Shown: piece by piece, positions 1 to 8,224 of the stretch
Layout: every line of letters starts with the position of its first letter
Numbering within the stretch: position 1 is the stretch's first letter
Origin: Frankiales bacterium
GTDB taxonomy: Bacteria > Actinomycetota > Actinomycetes > JAFAQI01
Length of the DNA stretch: 11,506 bases
Assembly: GCA_019246495.1 (NCBI GenBank)
Contig: JAFAQI010000253.1
Location: 1-11,506, forward strand
Direction: 5' to 3'
Notes under the pieces: generated by a model
Seen by the model: only the letters and a program-made list of their open reading frames with translations
What the model was told of the DNA's origin: nothing
Databases searched by the model: none
Program-made: the position numbers and the translations under genes

Positions 1-309
1 GCCGCCCTGCCCGGTCATCGCCTGGGTGGCGGTCATGTAGACCGCGTCGACGTCGGGTCGCTCCTCGCGGTCGACTTTGATGCAGACGAAGTGCTCGTTG
101 ACGTACGACGCGACGTGCGCGTCCTCGAACGACTCGTGCGCCATGACATGGCACCAGTGACAGGCGGCATAGCCCACCGACAACAGGATGGGCACGCCGC
201 GCTCGCGCGCCGCCGCGAACGCCTCGTCGCACCACGGCCACCAGTCGACCGGGTTGTCCTTGTGCTGAAGGAGGTACGGACTCGTCGCGTCGGCGAGGCG
301 GTTGGGCAC
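1..309 (-). CDS. Thioredoxin-domain protein, DUF255/YyaL (SPATA20-like) family, N-terminal part only
   Basis: This is the first 103 codons of a protein that runs off the left edge. It begins with GTG at 309-307 and reads [20 protein letters not shown], the family's typical opening. The thioredoxin-fold signature follows: [19 protein letters not shown] with the CHWC pair at Cys50 and Cys53, then ESFED and [16 protein letters not shown] sequence (here [16 protein letters not shown], residues 77-92). The family is usually about 650-700 residues, with a C-terminal alpha/alpha-barrel resembling glycosidase/epimerase folds. That part lies outside the window, so intactness cannot be judged. The biochemical role of the family is poorly defined; a redox or disulfide function is inferred from the CHWC motif. 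No in-frame start lies nearby upstream, and an AGG sits about 9 bases before the GTG. The gene diverges from the sulfatase across 43 bp. In mycobacteria the homologue, as I recall, follows mca directly. Confidence 0.93.
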   Translation of the reverse strand, partial: MPNRLADATSPYLLQHKDNPVDWWPWCDEAFAAARERGVPILLSVGYAACHWCHVMAHESFEDAHVASYVNEHFVCIKVDREERPDVDAVYMTATQAMTGQGG

Positions 310-340
310 AACGCCGAGCCTGTCATGGCCATCGCGGCGA

Positions 341-346
341 TAGCGT
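341..346 (+). promoter_or_regulatory. Putative -10 element for leaderless sulfatase mRNA
   Basis: TAGCGT fits the actinobacterial -10 consensus TANNNT. Exactly 6 bases separate it from the ATG at 353, which would place +1 on the A of the start codon. No Shine-Dalgarno sequence is visible before the ATG, and no good -35 hexamer is seen 17-18 bp upstream. The 43-bp gap (310-352) also has to hold the promoter or leader of the divergent DUF255 gene. Inferred from sequence only. Confidence 0.5.
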
Positions 347-352
347 CCGGCC

Positions 353-2614
353 ATGGCAACACCGAACGAGCCGGACTTCGCCGGTCACATCGGCCGGACC
401 CACCACGACTCGATGCCGTGGTGGCCGGACCCACCGTCCGGACTCGGTGGGCCGAACGTGGTGCTCGTCGTGCTCGACGACACCGGCTTCGCGCACTTCG
501 GCTGTTACGGCTCGGAGCTCGCAACGCCGACGATCGACCGGCTTGCCGGCAACGGGCTGCGTTATACGGGCTTTCACACCACCGCGCTCTGCTCGCCATC
601 GCGGGCGGCGTTGCTCACCGGACGCAACCCACACGCCGTCGGCATGCGAGGCGTGTCGAACTGGAACACCGGCTACCCCCACATGCGCGGCGGAATCAGC
701 CCGCGGGCTGCGACTGTCGCGGAGCTGCTCCGCGCGCATGGCTACGCGACGTACGCCGCGGGCAAGTGGCATCTCGCGCCGATGGAGGAAACATCGGCGG
801 CCGGACCCCATCACAACTGGCCGGTGCAGAAGGGCTTCGACCGCTTCTACGGTTTCCTGCAGGGCGAGACCGACCAGTTCTACCCGGAGCTGACAAGCGA
901 CAACGGGCATGTTGACCCGCCACGGCGACCGGACGACGGCTATCACGTGTCGGAGGACGTCGTCGACAAGGCGATCGGCTGGGTCAACGACCTGCACTCG
1001 ATCCGGCCCGACCGGCCGTTCTTCCTCTATCTCGCCTTCGGTGCCACGCACGCGCCACACCAAGCACCCGCTGAATATCTGGCGCGATGGCGCGGTCGAT
1101 TCGACGACGGCTACGACGCGGCACGCGAGCGATGGTTCGCCCGACAGCTCGAGCTCGGCGTCGTACCGGCTGGGACGACGCTTGCCCCCCGCAACCCCGG
1201 CGTGCCCGCGTGGGAGGACCTCACCACCAACCAGCAGAAGTTCGCTGCGCGACTGCAAGAGGCGTTCGCCGCGATGCTCGAACACACCGACGCGCAGCTC
1301 GGGCGCCTCGTTGCGTTTCTCGAGCAACGCCAGCTGCTTGAGGACACGCTGCTGCTCGTGCTGTCGGACAACGGCGCCTCCCGCGAAGGTGGCCCGTACG
1401 GCGTGATGGACGAGTGGAGCTTCTTCAACGCGATGTGGGAAGACGTCGACGACATCGTCGATCGACGCCTCGAGGACATCGGCGGACCGCACTCGCACTC
1501 GAACTATCCGTGGGGCTGGGCGCAGGCCGGAAACTCCCCGCTGCGCTGGTACAAGCAGAACACCTACGGCGGTGGCGTTCGTGATCCGCTGGTCGTGCAC
1601 TGGCCGCGGGGCATCGCGGCCCGCGGCGAGCTGCGCCCCCAGTTCTGTCACGCGGTCGACATCACCCCGACGATCCTCGACGTCACCGGCGCGGCCTGGC
1701 AGGAGCGGACGAACGGCGTGCCGCAGATCCCTCTGCACGGAGCCTCGATTCGACAGACGTTCGACGACGCGACAGCGCCGGCGCAGCGCTCGGTGCAGTA
1801 CTTCGAGCAGATGGGCCATCGCGGTTTGTGGGCCGACGGCTGGAAGATCACCACCTACCACCAGCCCGGCCAGCCGTTCGGCGACGACGAGTGGGCGCTC
1901 TTCCATCTCGACGAGGACTTCTCCGAGTGCCACGACCTTGCCGCCGCGGAGCCCGACCGGCTACGGGAGCTGATCGACCAGTGGTGGGTCGAGGCCGGTG
2001 CCCACGGAGTGCTGCCACTCGACGACCGCACGATCGAGCTCTTCGGCGGAACGCCGCGCCCGGGCACCGTCCACGCTCGCGGCGACTACGTGTACTACCC
2101 GCCGCTCACCCACGTCCCCGCTGACGCCTGCCCGCCCCTCGGCGGCCGGCCGTGGACGCTCACTGCCATCGTTCGCGCGGGTGACGCGCCGGTCGAGGGA
2201 GTGCTATATGCCCGCGGCGGTCACAACGTGGGACATGTCTTCTTCGTGCAGGACGGCTCATTGCACTTCGACTACAACGCGCTCGGCACGCATCACCGAG
2301 TCAGTGCGCCCGTGGACCTGACGACCGGCCGACACGAGCTGTTCGCGCGCTTCGACCGCGACTCCCCCACCGCGCGCCTGACCATTGGCTGCGACGGCAC
2401 CGACCTCGCGAGTGTCGAGGTGCCGACGATCGTGCGCATCCTCGGCTCGACCGGCATGGACCTCGGTCGCAATGCGCTGTCCCCCGTCGTCGACGACTAC
2501 GACCCACCGTTCCCGTTCACTGGCGAGATCGAACGCGTGACGTTCTCGATCCGCCGACGCAGGGAGCCCGCCGACGTTGCAGCGACGGCGCGCGCCGAGC
2601 TCGCCCGCGAGTGA
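353..2614 (+). CDS. Cys-type sulfatase (arylsulfatase family) with C-terminal LamG-like domain
   Basis: A 753-residue type I sulfatase, a family that hydrolyses sulfate esters using a formylglycine residue. The signature [12 protein letters not shown] is at residues 80-91, with Cys80 as the expected formylglycine site (CxPSR, a substrate of formylglycine-generating enzyme; no such enzyme is encoded here). Visible metal and active-site residues are Asp42-Asp43 (VVLDDTGF), Lys138 and His140 (AAGKWHLAP), His233 (ATHAPH), Asp339-Asn340 ([11 protein letters not shown]) and Lys401 ([14 protein letters not shown]). Residues from about 575 to 735 (for example [10 protein letters not shown] and [12 protein letters not shown]) look like a concanavalin/LamG beta-sandwich, as in the large mycobacterial arylsulfatases. 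There is no signal peptide, so the enzyme is probably cytoplasmic. The start at 353 matches the typical N-terminus (FAGHIGRT...DS.PWWP.PP). Its stop overlaps the next gene's GTG (GTGA), suggesting translational coupling. The substrate is unknown. Confidence 0.95.
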   Translation: MATPNEPDFAGHIGRTHHDSMPWWPDPPSGLGGPNVVLVVLDDTGFAHFGCYGSELATPTIDRLAGNGLRYTGFHTTALCSPSRAALLTGRNPHAVGMRGVSNWNTGYPHMRGGISPRAATVAELLRAHGYATYAAGKWHLAPMEETSAAGPHHNWPVQKGFDRFYGFLQGETDQFYPELTSDNGHVDPPRRPDDGYHVSEDVVDKAIGWVNDLHSIRPDRPFFLYLAFGATHAPHQAPAEYLARWRGRFDDGYDAARERWFARQLELGVVPAGTTLAPRNPGVPAWEDLTTNQQKFAARLQEAFAAMLEHTDAQLGRLVAFLEQRQLLEDTLLLVLSDNGASREGGPYGVMDEWSFFNAMWEDVDDIVDRRLEDIGGPHSHSNYPWGWAQAGNSPLRWYKQNTYGGGVRDPLVVHWPRGIAARGELRPQFCHAVDITPTILDVTGAAWQERTNGVPQIPLHGASIRQTFDDATAPAQRSVQYFEQMGHRGLWADGWKITTYHQPGQPFGDDEWALFHLDEDFSECHDLAAAEPDRLRELIDQWWVEAGAHGVLPLDDRTIELFGGTPRPGTVHARGDYVYYPPLTHVPADACPPLGGRPWTLTAIVRAGDAPVEGVLYARGGHNVGHVFFVQDGSLHFDYNALGTHHRVSAPVDLTTGRHELFARFDRDSPTARLTIGCDGTDLASVEVPTIVRILGSTGMDLGRNALSPVVDDYDPPFPFTGEIERVTFSIRRRREPADVAATARAELARE

Positions 2615-3801
2615 CCCGCGCCGTCACCCGACGTCGAGCGCCAGTCAGGGCTCGATGGATTGTTGCTCTCGTTGTTGCGATCGTGACGGCCGGCTGCACG
2701 GGGTCCGCGAGCCATCACGCCCACCAGTCGGTGGCCCGTACGCCGTCGAAATCCACCGCCGACTTCCGGGCAGTCACCCCGCCGTCGCTTCATCTCCCTG
2801 GGGGATTTCACATCGAGGCAGCGCTCCGGTTCGCGCGGCTTCGAACGGACCTCCTGACGCTGCGCGGAAACTCCTTGTTCTGGTTCGACCACCGGACTTC
2901 GGAAGACACCTCCGGGTTGTCGACGTATCACCGGATCGAGCGGTTGGACCTGCGCACGCTCAAACTGACGACGGTCTTCCAGAGCAAGACGCCGTTGACC
3001 GGCTTCGAGACGTGGCCGCATGGCCTGGTGGTTGCCGAATATCTGCCCAGCAGAGGCGTCGGATGTGCCCCACAGTGCGTACAGGCGGTCGTGGGAGTCA
3101 TCGACCTTCAGCGGCAGCCACCGACACACCAGGTGGTCGCACGCTCAGACCCTCAACCGCTCGCGAGCGCTGCCGGGATTGGGCTGCTCGCGTGGCCACG
3201 CGGGGTGATCTTCCAGTTGGTTCAGCATGGCCGGCATGTGTTGGAGACGTGGCGCTGGCGAACAGGAAGCGTCGCGGCGGTGCGTTCGGATCGAGTGGAG
3301 TCGATCGACTTCGATGCCGTAGGCGACGTTCTGGTCGGACAACATGTCGGCTCCCGCGGATTGTGGGCCGCGTCCCTGACCCGTAAGCCCCCACCGGAAC
3401 TGCCGCTAGCGGCCAGGACTCGAGGGCTGCTCGGAGCGACTCAGGGTTCGCGACTCATCTGGGCCGAGCAACCCGGCACTGGGACGAGGGAGACCGCCTA
3501 CGCGACCATCCTTCGGAAGCACAGATTCGGCCGACCGAAGAAGCTTTTCGCTAGCGAGATCTACGTGCTGCAACCGCTGGGCCGCTGCCTGCTCGCCCTG
3601 CGCAGCCCCTCCGGACTCTTCGCTGCCGACTCCTGTGAGGCAGTTGCGCCGATGTCCCGGCTGTTGACCGCCGATCAATCGAGCGTCATCTACAACCCGG
3701 CCCGCTTCGCCGCACAACCCGGTCGGCTGGTCTTCGCGCTGGCACCGGGCCGGACGCAGGGATCGGAAACCCTCGTCATCCTCCGAACGCCGGCTGTCTG
3801 A
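2611..3801 (+). CDS. Orphan lipoprotein, possibly beta-propeller-like, coupled to the sulfatase gene
   Basis: A 396-residue protein I do not recognise. Residues 1-29 form a lipoprotein signal peptide: an arginine-rich n-region ([16 protein letters not shown]), a hydrophobic stretch IVALVVAIV, then a lipobox-like TAG-Cys29. A low-complexity Ser/His/Thr linker follows, to about residue 50. The rest is a series of short beta-strand-like segments alternating with turns (LLTLRGNSLFWFDH, RIERLDLRTLKLTTVFQS, HGLVVAEYLP, GVIFQLVQHGRHVLETWRW, SRLIWAEQ), suggestive of a WD40/TolB-type propeller; this is an inference from pattern only. Cys152/Cys156 and Cys326/Cys342 could form disulfides on the cell surface. 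The GTG start overlaps the sulfatase stop by 4 bases, so coupled translation is likely. Its GC content is visibly lower than that of the acylase gene, hinting at a different origin. It converges with the GNAT gene across 9 bp. Confidence 0.85.
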   Translation: MTRAVTRRRAPVRARWIVALVVAIVTAGCTGSASHHAHQSVARTPSKSTADFRAVTPPSLHLPGGFHIEAALRFARLRTDLLTLRGNSLFWFDHRTSEDTSGLSTYHRIERLDLRTLKLTTVFQSKTPLTGFETWPHGLVVAEYLPSRGVGCAPQCVQAVVGVIDLQRQPPTHQVVARSDPQPLASAAGIGLLAWPRGVIFQLVQHGRHVLETWRWRTGSVAAVRSDRVESIDFDAVGDVLVGQHVGSRGLWAASLTRKPPPELPLAARTRGLLGATQGSRLIWAEQPGTGTRETAYATILRKHRFGRPKKLFASEIYVLQPLGRCLLALRSPSGLFAADSCEAVAPMSRLLTADQSSVIYNPARFAAQPGRLVFALAPGRTQGSETLVILRTPAV

Positions 3802-3807
3802 CCGGCG
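3788..3807. terminator. Bidirectional terminator-like hairpin, lipoprotein/GNAT junction
   Basis: CGCCGG (3788-3793) pairs perfectly with CCGGCG (3802-3807) around an 8-base loop that includes the lipoprotein gene's stop codon. Three further outer pairs (3781-3783 with 3808-3810) are possible across a 4-base bulge. No T-tract follows on either strand. It sits in the 9-bp gap between two convergent genes, so it could serve both. Confidence 0.45.
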
Positions 3808-3810
3808 GAG

Positions 3811-4827
3811 TCACCCGACATCGAGCTGCCAGTGCCACCAGCGGTCGATGACGCGAAAGCCCATGGCCTCGTTGATGGCGATCATGTGCGTGTTGGCCTC
3901 CGCATTCCACGTGCTGACGTGCGCGACGGTCGGGACCGCCGCACGCAGCTGGAGGTGGTTCGCCGCCTTGACGAGCAGGCCGAGCCGATGTCCCCGATGC
4001 TCGGGCGCGACGATCGTGTCCCACTGGAAGGCGACGGTCGGCTGGCGCGGGTCGGTGCCCAGCTCGGTGAAGCCGACGATGCGTCCTGAGGCGTCGTGCC
4101 GAACTGCGGTCGCCACGCGGATCTGTCCGCGCTGCTCGATCGCGCGCTCCTTCTCGGCGTAACGGTCCGCGTCCCAGCGTTCGGGTTCCCACTCCCGCTC
4201 GCCTGACGGCGGATCGGTCGACATTCGGGCCATCAGCGCCGCGAGATCGTCGTACATCGCGGGGTCGCTGCGGCCGACCCACTGCTCGAGGCTGTAGCCG
4301 ACTGCATCCGCGGCTGCTTGCTCCTGAAGCCGGCCTACGTCGTCGTCGGGGACGTCAGCGACCGACAGCACCCGCCGGATCTCGGTCAGGACCGGACGAG
4401 CCCCGAACGACCGGGCGAGGCCCGCCCCGGCACCGCTCGGGTCGGACGGCTCGGTCCGGCCGAACGTCTCGAAGAACAGCCGCGATCGGCCGAGCTCGCC
4501 GACCCGGTCGACGACGTGTTGAGCAAGGACGCGCCCGAACCCGTGACCACGAAACGTCGGCAGCACCCGCGCATCGACCTCAGCGCCGGTCAGGTTGTCG
4601 TGCTGCGGCAGGTGGATGTCCGCCGTGGCCACCGCCTCGCCGTCCGCAAGCAAGGCCCAGAACTCGACGACCTCGCCGGAGACCGGTCCGTCGAGGAACG
4701 GCAGCAGCGACTCGACCGGATCGGCGGGAAGGCCGACATGGTCGTGCGCGTCCGACACGGCCCCGACTGCCTGCCACTTCCGCAGACTCGTCGCGTCGGC
4801 CGCTCGGCGTAGCGCAGGACCCGTCAC
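3811..4827 (-). CDS. Tandem-GNAT N-acetyltransferase
   Basis: A 338-residue protein with two GNAT domains. The N-terminal domain has a recognisable acetyl-CoA pyrophosphate loop at about residues 88-104 (VLPTFRGHGFGRVLAQH; R93-x-x-G96-x-G98). The C-terminal domain has the equivalent at about 273-288 (VAPEHRGHRLGLLVKA), followed by the usual late-GNAT segment WNAEANTHMIAINEAMGF (308-324). In the second loop the usual third-turn glycine is Arg281. Soluble and probably cytoplasmic; the acceptor substrate is unknown. Mycothiol synthase MshD also has tandem GNAT domains, but this sequence lacks the MshD-like spacing and signature I would expect, so I do not call it MshD. The start is GTG at 4827, with AGGA at 4838-4835, 7 bases upstream. 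The gene diverges from the secreted acylase gene, and a shared promoter region is possible. Confidence 0.9.
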   Translation of the reverse strand: MTGPALRRAADATSLRKWQAVGAVSDAHDHVGLPADPVESLLPFLDGPVSGEVVEFWALLADGEAVATADIHLPQHDNLTGAEVDARVLPTFRGHGFGRVLAQHVVDRVGELGRSRLFFETFGRTEPSDPSGAGAGLARSFGARPVLTEIRRVLSVADVPDDDVGRLQEQAAADAVGYSLEQWVGRSDPAMYDDLAALMARMSTDPPSGEREWEPERWDADRYAEKERAIEQRGQIRVATAVRHDASGRIVGFTELGTDPRQPTVAFQWDTIVAPEHRGHRLGLLVKAANHLQLRAAVPTVAHVSTWNAEANTHMIAINEAMGFRVIDRWWHWQLDVG

Positions 4828-4890
4828 GTCGTTGTCCTAGCGCGCCGGTGCAGATCCGGCCAGCGAATTAGCCGTGACAGGGTGACGGGC
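4828..4890. promoter_or_regulatory. Divergent GNAT/acylase start region
   Basis: This short gap must hold signals for both genes. On the minus strand, AGGA (4838-4835) is a good Shine-Dalgarno sequence for the GNAT GTG; the overlapping hexamer TAGGAC (4839-4834) also sits 6 bases before the start but lacks the final T of a -10 box. On the plus strand, AGGG at 4879-4882 lies 8 bases before the GTG at 4891 and favours that start for the acylase over the upstream GTG at 4882. A weak dyad, GCCGG/CCGGC (4844-4848 and 4856-4860), lies between them. Confidence 0.4.
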
Positions 4891-7518
4891 GTGAAGCGCC
4901 CAGCCCTTGCCGCGACCGGCCTCGCGGTCGCACTCGTCGCGATACCGACCACCACCAGCAGCGCCGGCCCATCGACCGACAGTCCACCGAGTGAGCACCT
5001 GGCCGCGCGCACCGTGCTGCCACCGGGAGAGAGCGGGTTCTTCTCGTCCGCTGCGCAAGCGAAGTACGAGGCCGACGGTGATCCCTCCGACTTCGGCCCG
5101 CACGTCGACGACCAGCGCGGCATCTATTGGTCCAACCGGTCGAAGGACGCCGGCTTCGCCACTCCACAGGGAACTGCGGCGACTCCCAGTGCAGGTGTCC
5201 GCATCTATCGCGACGCTGCCGGAGTGCCTCTTGTCTACGGCAACAACGGCTACGACGTCTGGTACGGCGCCGGCTACGCCGCAGCGACCGACCGGCTCTT
5301 CGAGATCGATGCGATCCGCCGCACCGCCCAGGGCACCCTGGCGGAGCTCACCGGCCCCGGCGGCGTTCCGGCCGACCTTCAGGAACGCACGCTCACCTAC
5401 ACCAAGGGCGAGTACGACCGGATGCTCGCGCGACTCTCGTCCCGCGGGCAGACGGCGATCCGCGCCTATGCCGCAGGCGTCGAGCAACGGATCACCGAGG
5501 CGCGGAGTGATCCGTCGCTCCTGCCGGCGGAGTATCAGGTGCTGCAGACGACACCGGCCGACTGGTCGGTCGAGGACACGATGGCGGCCGGCGTCTTCAT
5601 CACCCGTGACGTCGCCGCGCAAGGTGGACTCGAGATGGCGAACGTCGCGTCGCTGCGCGAACTGCAGAAGCGCGACGGCCGCTCGCGCGGACTGGCGGAG
5701 TTCGACCAGCTGTTCCCTGATGACAACCCGAACGCGTTGGTGACGGTGACCGGCCGGCGGTTCTCCAACACGACGCCGCGTCACTTGTCTGCTGCGCAAC
5801 GGCTTACCGACTTCCGGCACGCCGCGGCGTACGCACGGCGGGTCCCGCTGTCGCTCGCGAACGGCGCGGGGACCGGTGCCGCGCCCGCTCCGAAGACCGG
5901 TGCGACGACCGGCGGCCCGGTGGCGCACGCGGCCGCGGTGCGCCACGCCGTGCGGCGGCTCGAGCAGTGGCGCCATGGCTTGCACGGTGGGTCGTTCGCC
6001 TATGCCGTCAGCGGACGTCGTACGGCGACCGGGCACGCGATGCTCGTCTCGAACCCGCAGCTCGACTACTCCTACCCGTCGCTGCTGTGGGAGCTCGAGG
6101 TGCACGGCGGCGGATACGACGCGCGCGGCGTCGGCGTACCGGGCATCCCGACCGTCGGCATCGGGCACACGGCCGACGTTGCCTGGGGGCTGACGACCGG
6201 TTACTCGAAGACGATCGACAGCTACATCGAGACCACCCGACCCAACCCGAAGTCCGGCAAGCCGGCGCAGTATCGGCATCGCGGCCGGTGGGTCGACGAG
6301 TCGTGCCGCACGGCGACGATCCACTACCGACAGTCGGTGAACGGCGTGCCGGTGGGACCGCCGTCGTTCTCGCACGACTACCGCATCTGCCGCACAGTGC
6401 ACGGGCCGATCGTCGCGACGACGCGCGACGGACGGCATGCGCGCTCGGTCGACTACGCGCAGTGGATGCACGACGTCGACACGGTGGAAGGAATCCTGCG
6501 GTGGGACCGCGCGAAGTCGCTCGCCGACGTGGCCGCCGGGGTGCGGCACGTCGCGTGGAACGAGAACATCGTCGCCGCCGACTCGCACGGCAACATCGGC
6601 TACTGGCATCCCGGGCGCTACCTGCGTCGCGCCGCGGGTGTCGACCAGAGGTTCCCTCTCGACGGCCGTGGTGCGCAGGACCCGCGCGGGTTCCTGCCCT
6701 ATCGAGAGATGCCGCACGTCGTGAATCCGGCGGCCGGGTTCGTCGCGAACTGGAACACGAAACCGGCACACGGCTGGGTCGACGGCGACCTGTCGGGAAG
6801 CAACACGCGCCCGGGCGGCCCCGCCAACCGAGTGCGGGTGATCCGCGGGCTGCTGACCAGCGCGCATCACCTGACGTTGCAAGGGCTGATGCGCGTCGAT
6901 ACGCGCATCGGCGAGAGCGACATGCGCGCCCCGGCGTACCTCCCGGCGATGCTGCGGCTGCGCGGCGCGGGCGGCCTGTCGGCGATGGAGCGGCACGTGA
7001 TCCGGTTGCTCGCGCACTGGGACGGCCGCGCGTATGCGCCGGGAGGGCGCGGTGGCTCCTCGCCGTGGGGCACGGCGGCTGCCGACGTGACCGACGGGCC
7101 AGCGGCGACCGCCTTTGCGGCGTGGCGCGACGCGATCCTGAAGCGGCTGTTCCACCGGCTGCCTGCTGACATCCTCGCGCGGCTCAACACCATCCCGGTC
7201 GAGAGTCATCAGTACGACGTGACGCCGCTCGACAACCTCGCCTTGCGCGTGCTGCGTCCGGGCTGGGCCGGTTTGCCGGCGCCGACGCTCGTCACGGGCC
7301 ATCGCACGCCGTTGGCTGTTCTTCGCGCGACCCTGCGGCGGGCGGTCGTCGAGCTGCGCCACCGGTACGGCGCGTCGGTCTCGCACTGGCGCCGTCCGCA
7401 CGCGATCAGTCATCTGTCGTCGCTTACCGGAGTCGTCGGCCCGCAGACCACCGAACCGTTCGTCGACCGCGGGAGCTGGGTGCAACACGTCGCCTTCACC
7501 CGCGGCCGTCGTCGCTGA
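4891..7518 (+). CDS. Secreted penicillin-acylase-family Ntn hydrolase
   Basis: A precursor of about 875 residues in the penicillin/cephalosporin/AHL acylase family. These amidases self-cleave so that an internal Ser becomes the N-terminal nucleophile of the beta chain. Residues 1 to about 26 are a Sec signal peptide (MKRPALAATGLAVALVAIP...SSA). The alpha-chain hallmarks are VRIYRDAAGVPLVYG (about 103-117) and GAGYAAATDRLFEID. An Ala/Gly-rich spacer then leads to the cleavage site HGG|S368-FAYAVSGRRTATG. Next come SNPQLDYSYPSLLWELEVHG, GIPTVGIGHTADVAWGLTTG and VANWNTKP (Asn620/Asn622 region, probable oxyanion Asn). Only two cysteines occur, Cys472 and Cys500, a likely disulfide. The protein ends soon after DRGSWVQHV and lacks the usual further C-terminal segment. 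The substrate (beta-lactam, acyl-homoserine lactone, lipopeptide) cannot be told. GTG 4891 is chosen for its AGGG; GTG 4882, adding three residues, is the alternative. Confidence 0.93.
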   Translation: MKRPALAATGLAVALVAIPTTTSSAGPSTDSPPSEHLAARTVLPPGESGFFSSAAQAKYEADGDPSDFGPHVDDQRGIYWSNRSKDAGFATPQGTAATPSAGVRIYRDAAGVPLVYGNNGYDVWYGAGYAAATDRLFEIDAIRRTAQGTLAELTGPGGVPADLQERTLTYTKGEYDRMLARLSSRGQTAIRAYAAGVEQRITEARSDPSLLPAEYQVLQTTPADWSVEDTMAAGVFITRDVAAQGGLEMANVASLRELQKRDGRSRGLAEFDQLFPDDNPNALVTVTGRRFSNTTPRHLSAAQRLTDFRHAAAYARRVPLSLANGAGTGAAPAPKTGATTGGPVAHAAAVRHAVRRLEQWRHGLHGGSFAYAVSGRRTATGHAMLVSNPQLDYSYPSLLWELEVHGGGYDARGVGVPGIPTVGIGHTADVAWGLTTGYSKTIDSYIETTRPNPKSGKPAQYRHRGRWVDESCRTATIHYRQSVNGVPVGPPSFSHDYRICRTVHGPIVATTRDGRHARSVDYAQWMHDVDTVEGILRWDRAKSLADVAAGVRHVAWNENIVAADSHGNIGYWHPGRYLRRAAGVDQRFPLDGRGAQDPRGFLPYREMPHVVNPAAGFVANWNTKPAHGWVDGDLSGSNTRPGGPANRVRVIRGLLTSAHHLTLQGLMRVDTRIGESDMRAPAYLPAMLRLRGAGGLSAMERHVIRLLAHWDGRAYAPGGRGGSSPWGTAAADVTDGPAATAFAAWRDAILKRLFHRLPADILARLNTIPVESHQYDVTPLDNLALRVLRPGWAGLPAPTLVTGHRTPLAVLRATLRRAVVELRHRYGASVSHWRRPHAISHLSSLTGVVGPQTTEPFVDRGSWVQHVAFTRGRRR

Positions 7519-7528
7519 CGTCCGCGAG

Positions 7529-8224
7529 ATGGACCTCACGGCGCGCGTCGTGGCGCTCCAACGGTTTCCGGTGAAGTCGATGCTTGGGCTGGCGGTGGAC
7601 ACCGTTGTGCTGACCGAGCGCGGCATCGACGGCGATCGGCTCTGGTCGGTGCGGACGTCCGACGGCAAGATCGGAAGTGGCAAGAACACTCGTCGCTTCG
7701 CCGCCGTACCGCGGCTGCTCGAGCTGCGCGGCGAGGTGCGGTCGGGCGACGTCGTCGTCGGCTTTCCGGACGGATCACGGTGGCCGGTGGACTCCCCAGA
7801 GACGGCGCAGCGGGTGAGCGCGTTCGTCGGGCAGCCCGTCACGTTGGCGCGTGAGACCGAGATCAGTCACTTCGACGACGGACCGGTGAGTCTCCTGGGG
7901 AGCGCGTCCGTCGCCGCCGTCAGCGCCGATCGCGGTGTCGACGTCGACCCGCGACGCTTTCGCGCCAACGTGCTGCTGGAGACCACCGCTGCCTTCGTCG
8001 AGGAGTCGTGGGTCAGGCGCGAACTGCGGCTTGGCTCGGCGACGCTGGCCATCGAGATGCCGTCTCCGCGTTGCGTGATGGTCGACATGGAGACCGCCGA
8101 GCTGCCGGAGCAGCACGGCAACCTGCTGGCGATCGGGCGCATCAACGAGGCCCGGCTCGGTGTGATCGCGCGCGTCGTCACGCCGGGCGCGATCTCGATC
8201 GGTGATGAGGCGCGCCTCGCCTGA
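7529..8224 (+). CDS. MOSC-domain protein (molybdenum-cofactor sulfurase C-terminal type)
   Basis: A 231-residue soluble protein with both parts of the MOSC architecture. The N-terminal beta-barrel domain opens with ARVVALQRFPVKSMLG (residues 5-20) and includes LTERGIDGDRLWSV. The MOSC domain covers about 115-230, with RRFRANVLLET (142-152), the stretch FVEESWVRRELRLGSATLAI and the conserved Cys182 in MPSPRCVMVDM. In this superfamily that Cys can bind molybdenum or carry sulfur; whether this protein reduces N-hydroxylated compounds (mARC/YiiM-like) or handles cofactor sulfur is not decidable here. Length is normal for stand-alone bacterial MOSC proteins. The gene starts 10 bp after the acylase stop in the same direction, so co-transcription is likely, though a functional link is not obvious: one product is exported and the other cytoplasmic. 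A hairpin covers its 3' end. Confidence 0.92.
   Translation: MDLTARVVALQRFPVKSMLGLAVDTVVLTERGIDGDRLWSVRTSDGKIGSGKNTRRFAAVPRLLELRGEVRSGDVVVGFPDGSRWPVDSPETAQRVSAFVGQPVTLARETEISHFDDGPVSLLGSASVAAVSADRGVDVDPRRFRANVLLETTAAFVEESWVRRELRLGSATLAIEMPSPRCVMVDMETAELPEQHGNLLAIGRINEARLGVIARVVTPGAISIGDEARLA

Noticed and set aside
323..1933. A 536-codon minus-strand frame opposite the sulfatase
   Set aside because: Mirror frame of a gene with all sulfatase catalytic motifs; no domain or composition support.
3811..4827. MshD mycothiol synthase as the identity of the tandem-GNAT protein
   Set aside because: Tandem GNAT layout alone is not enough. I see no MshD-specific motifs, and the mca context is almost 5 kb away.
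4837..7842. A 1001-codon open frame on the minus strand
   Set aside because: It is antisense to the acylase gene and the MOSC 5' end. The translation is Arg/Val/Pro-rich without motifs, as expected of a mirror frame in GC-rich coding DNA.
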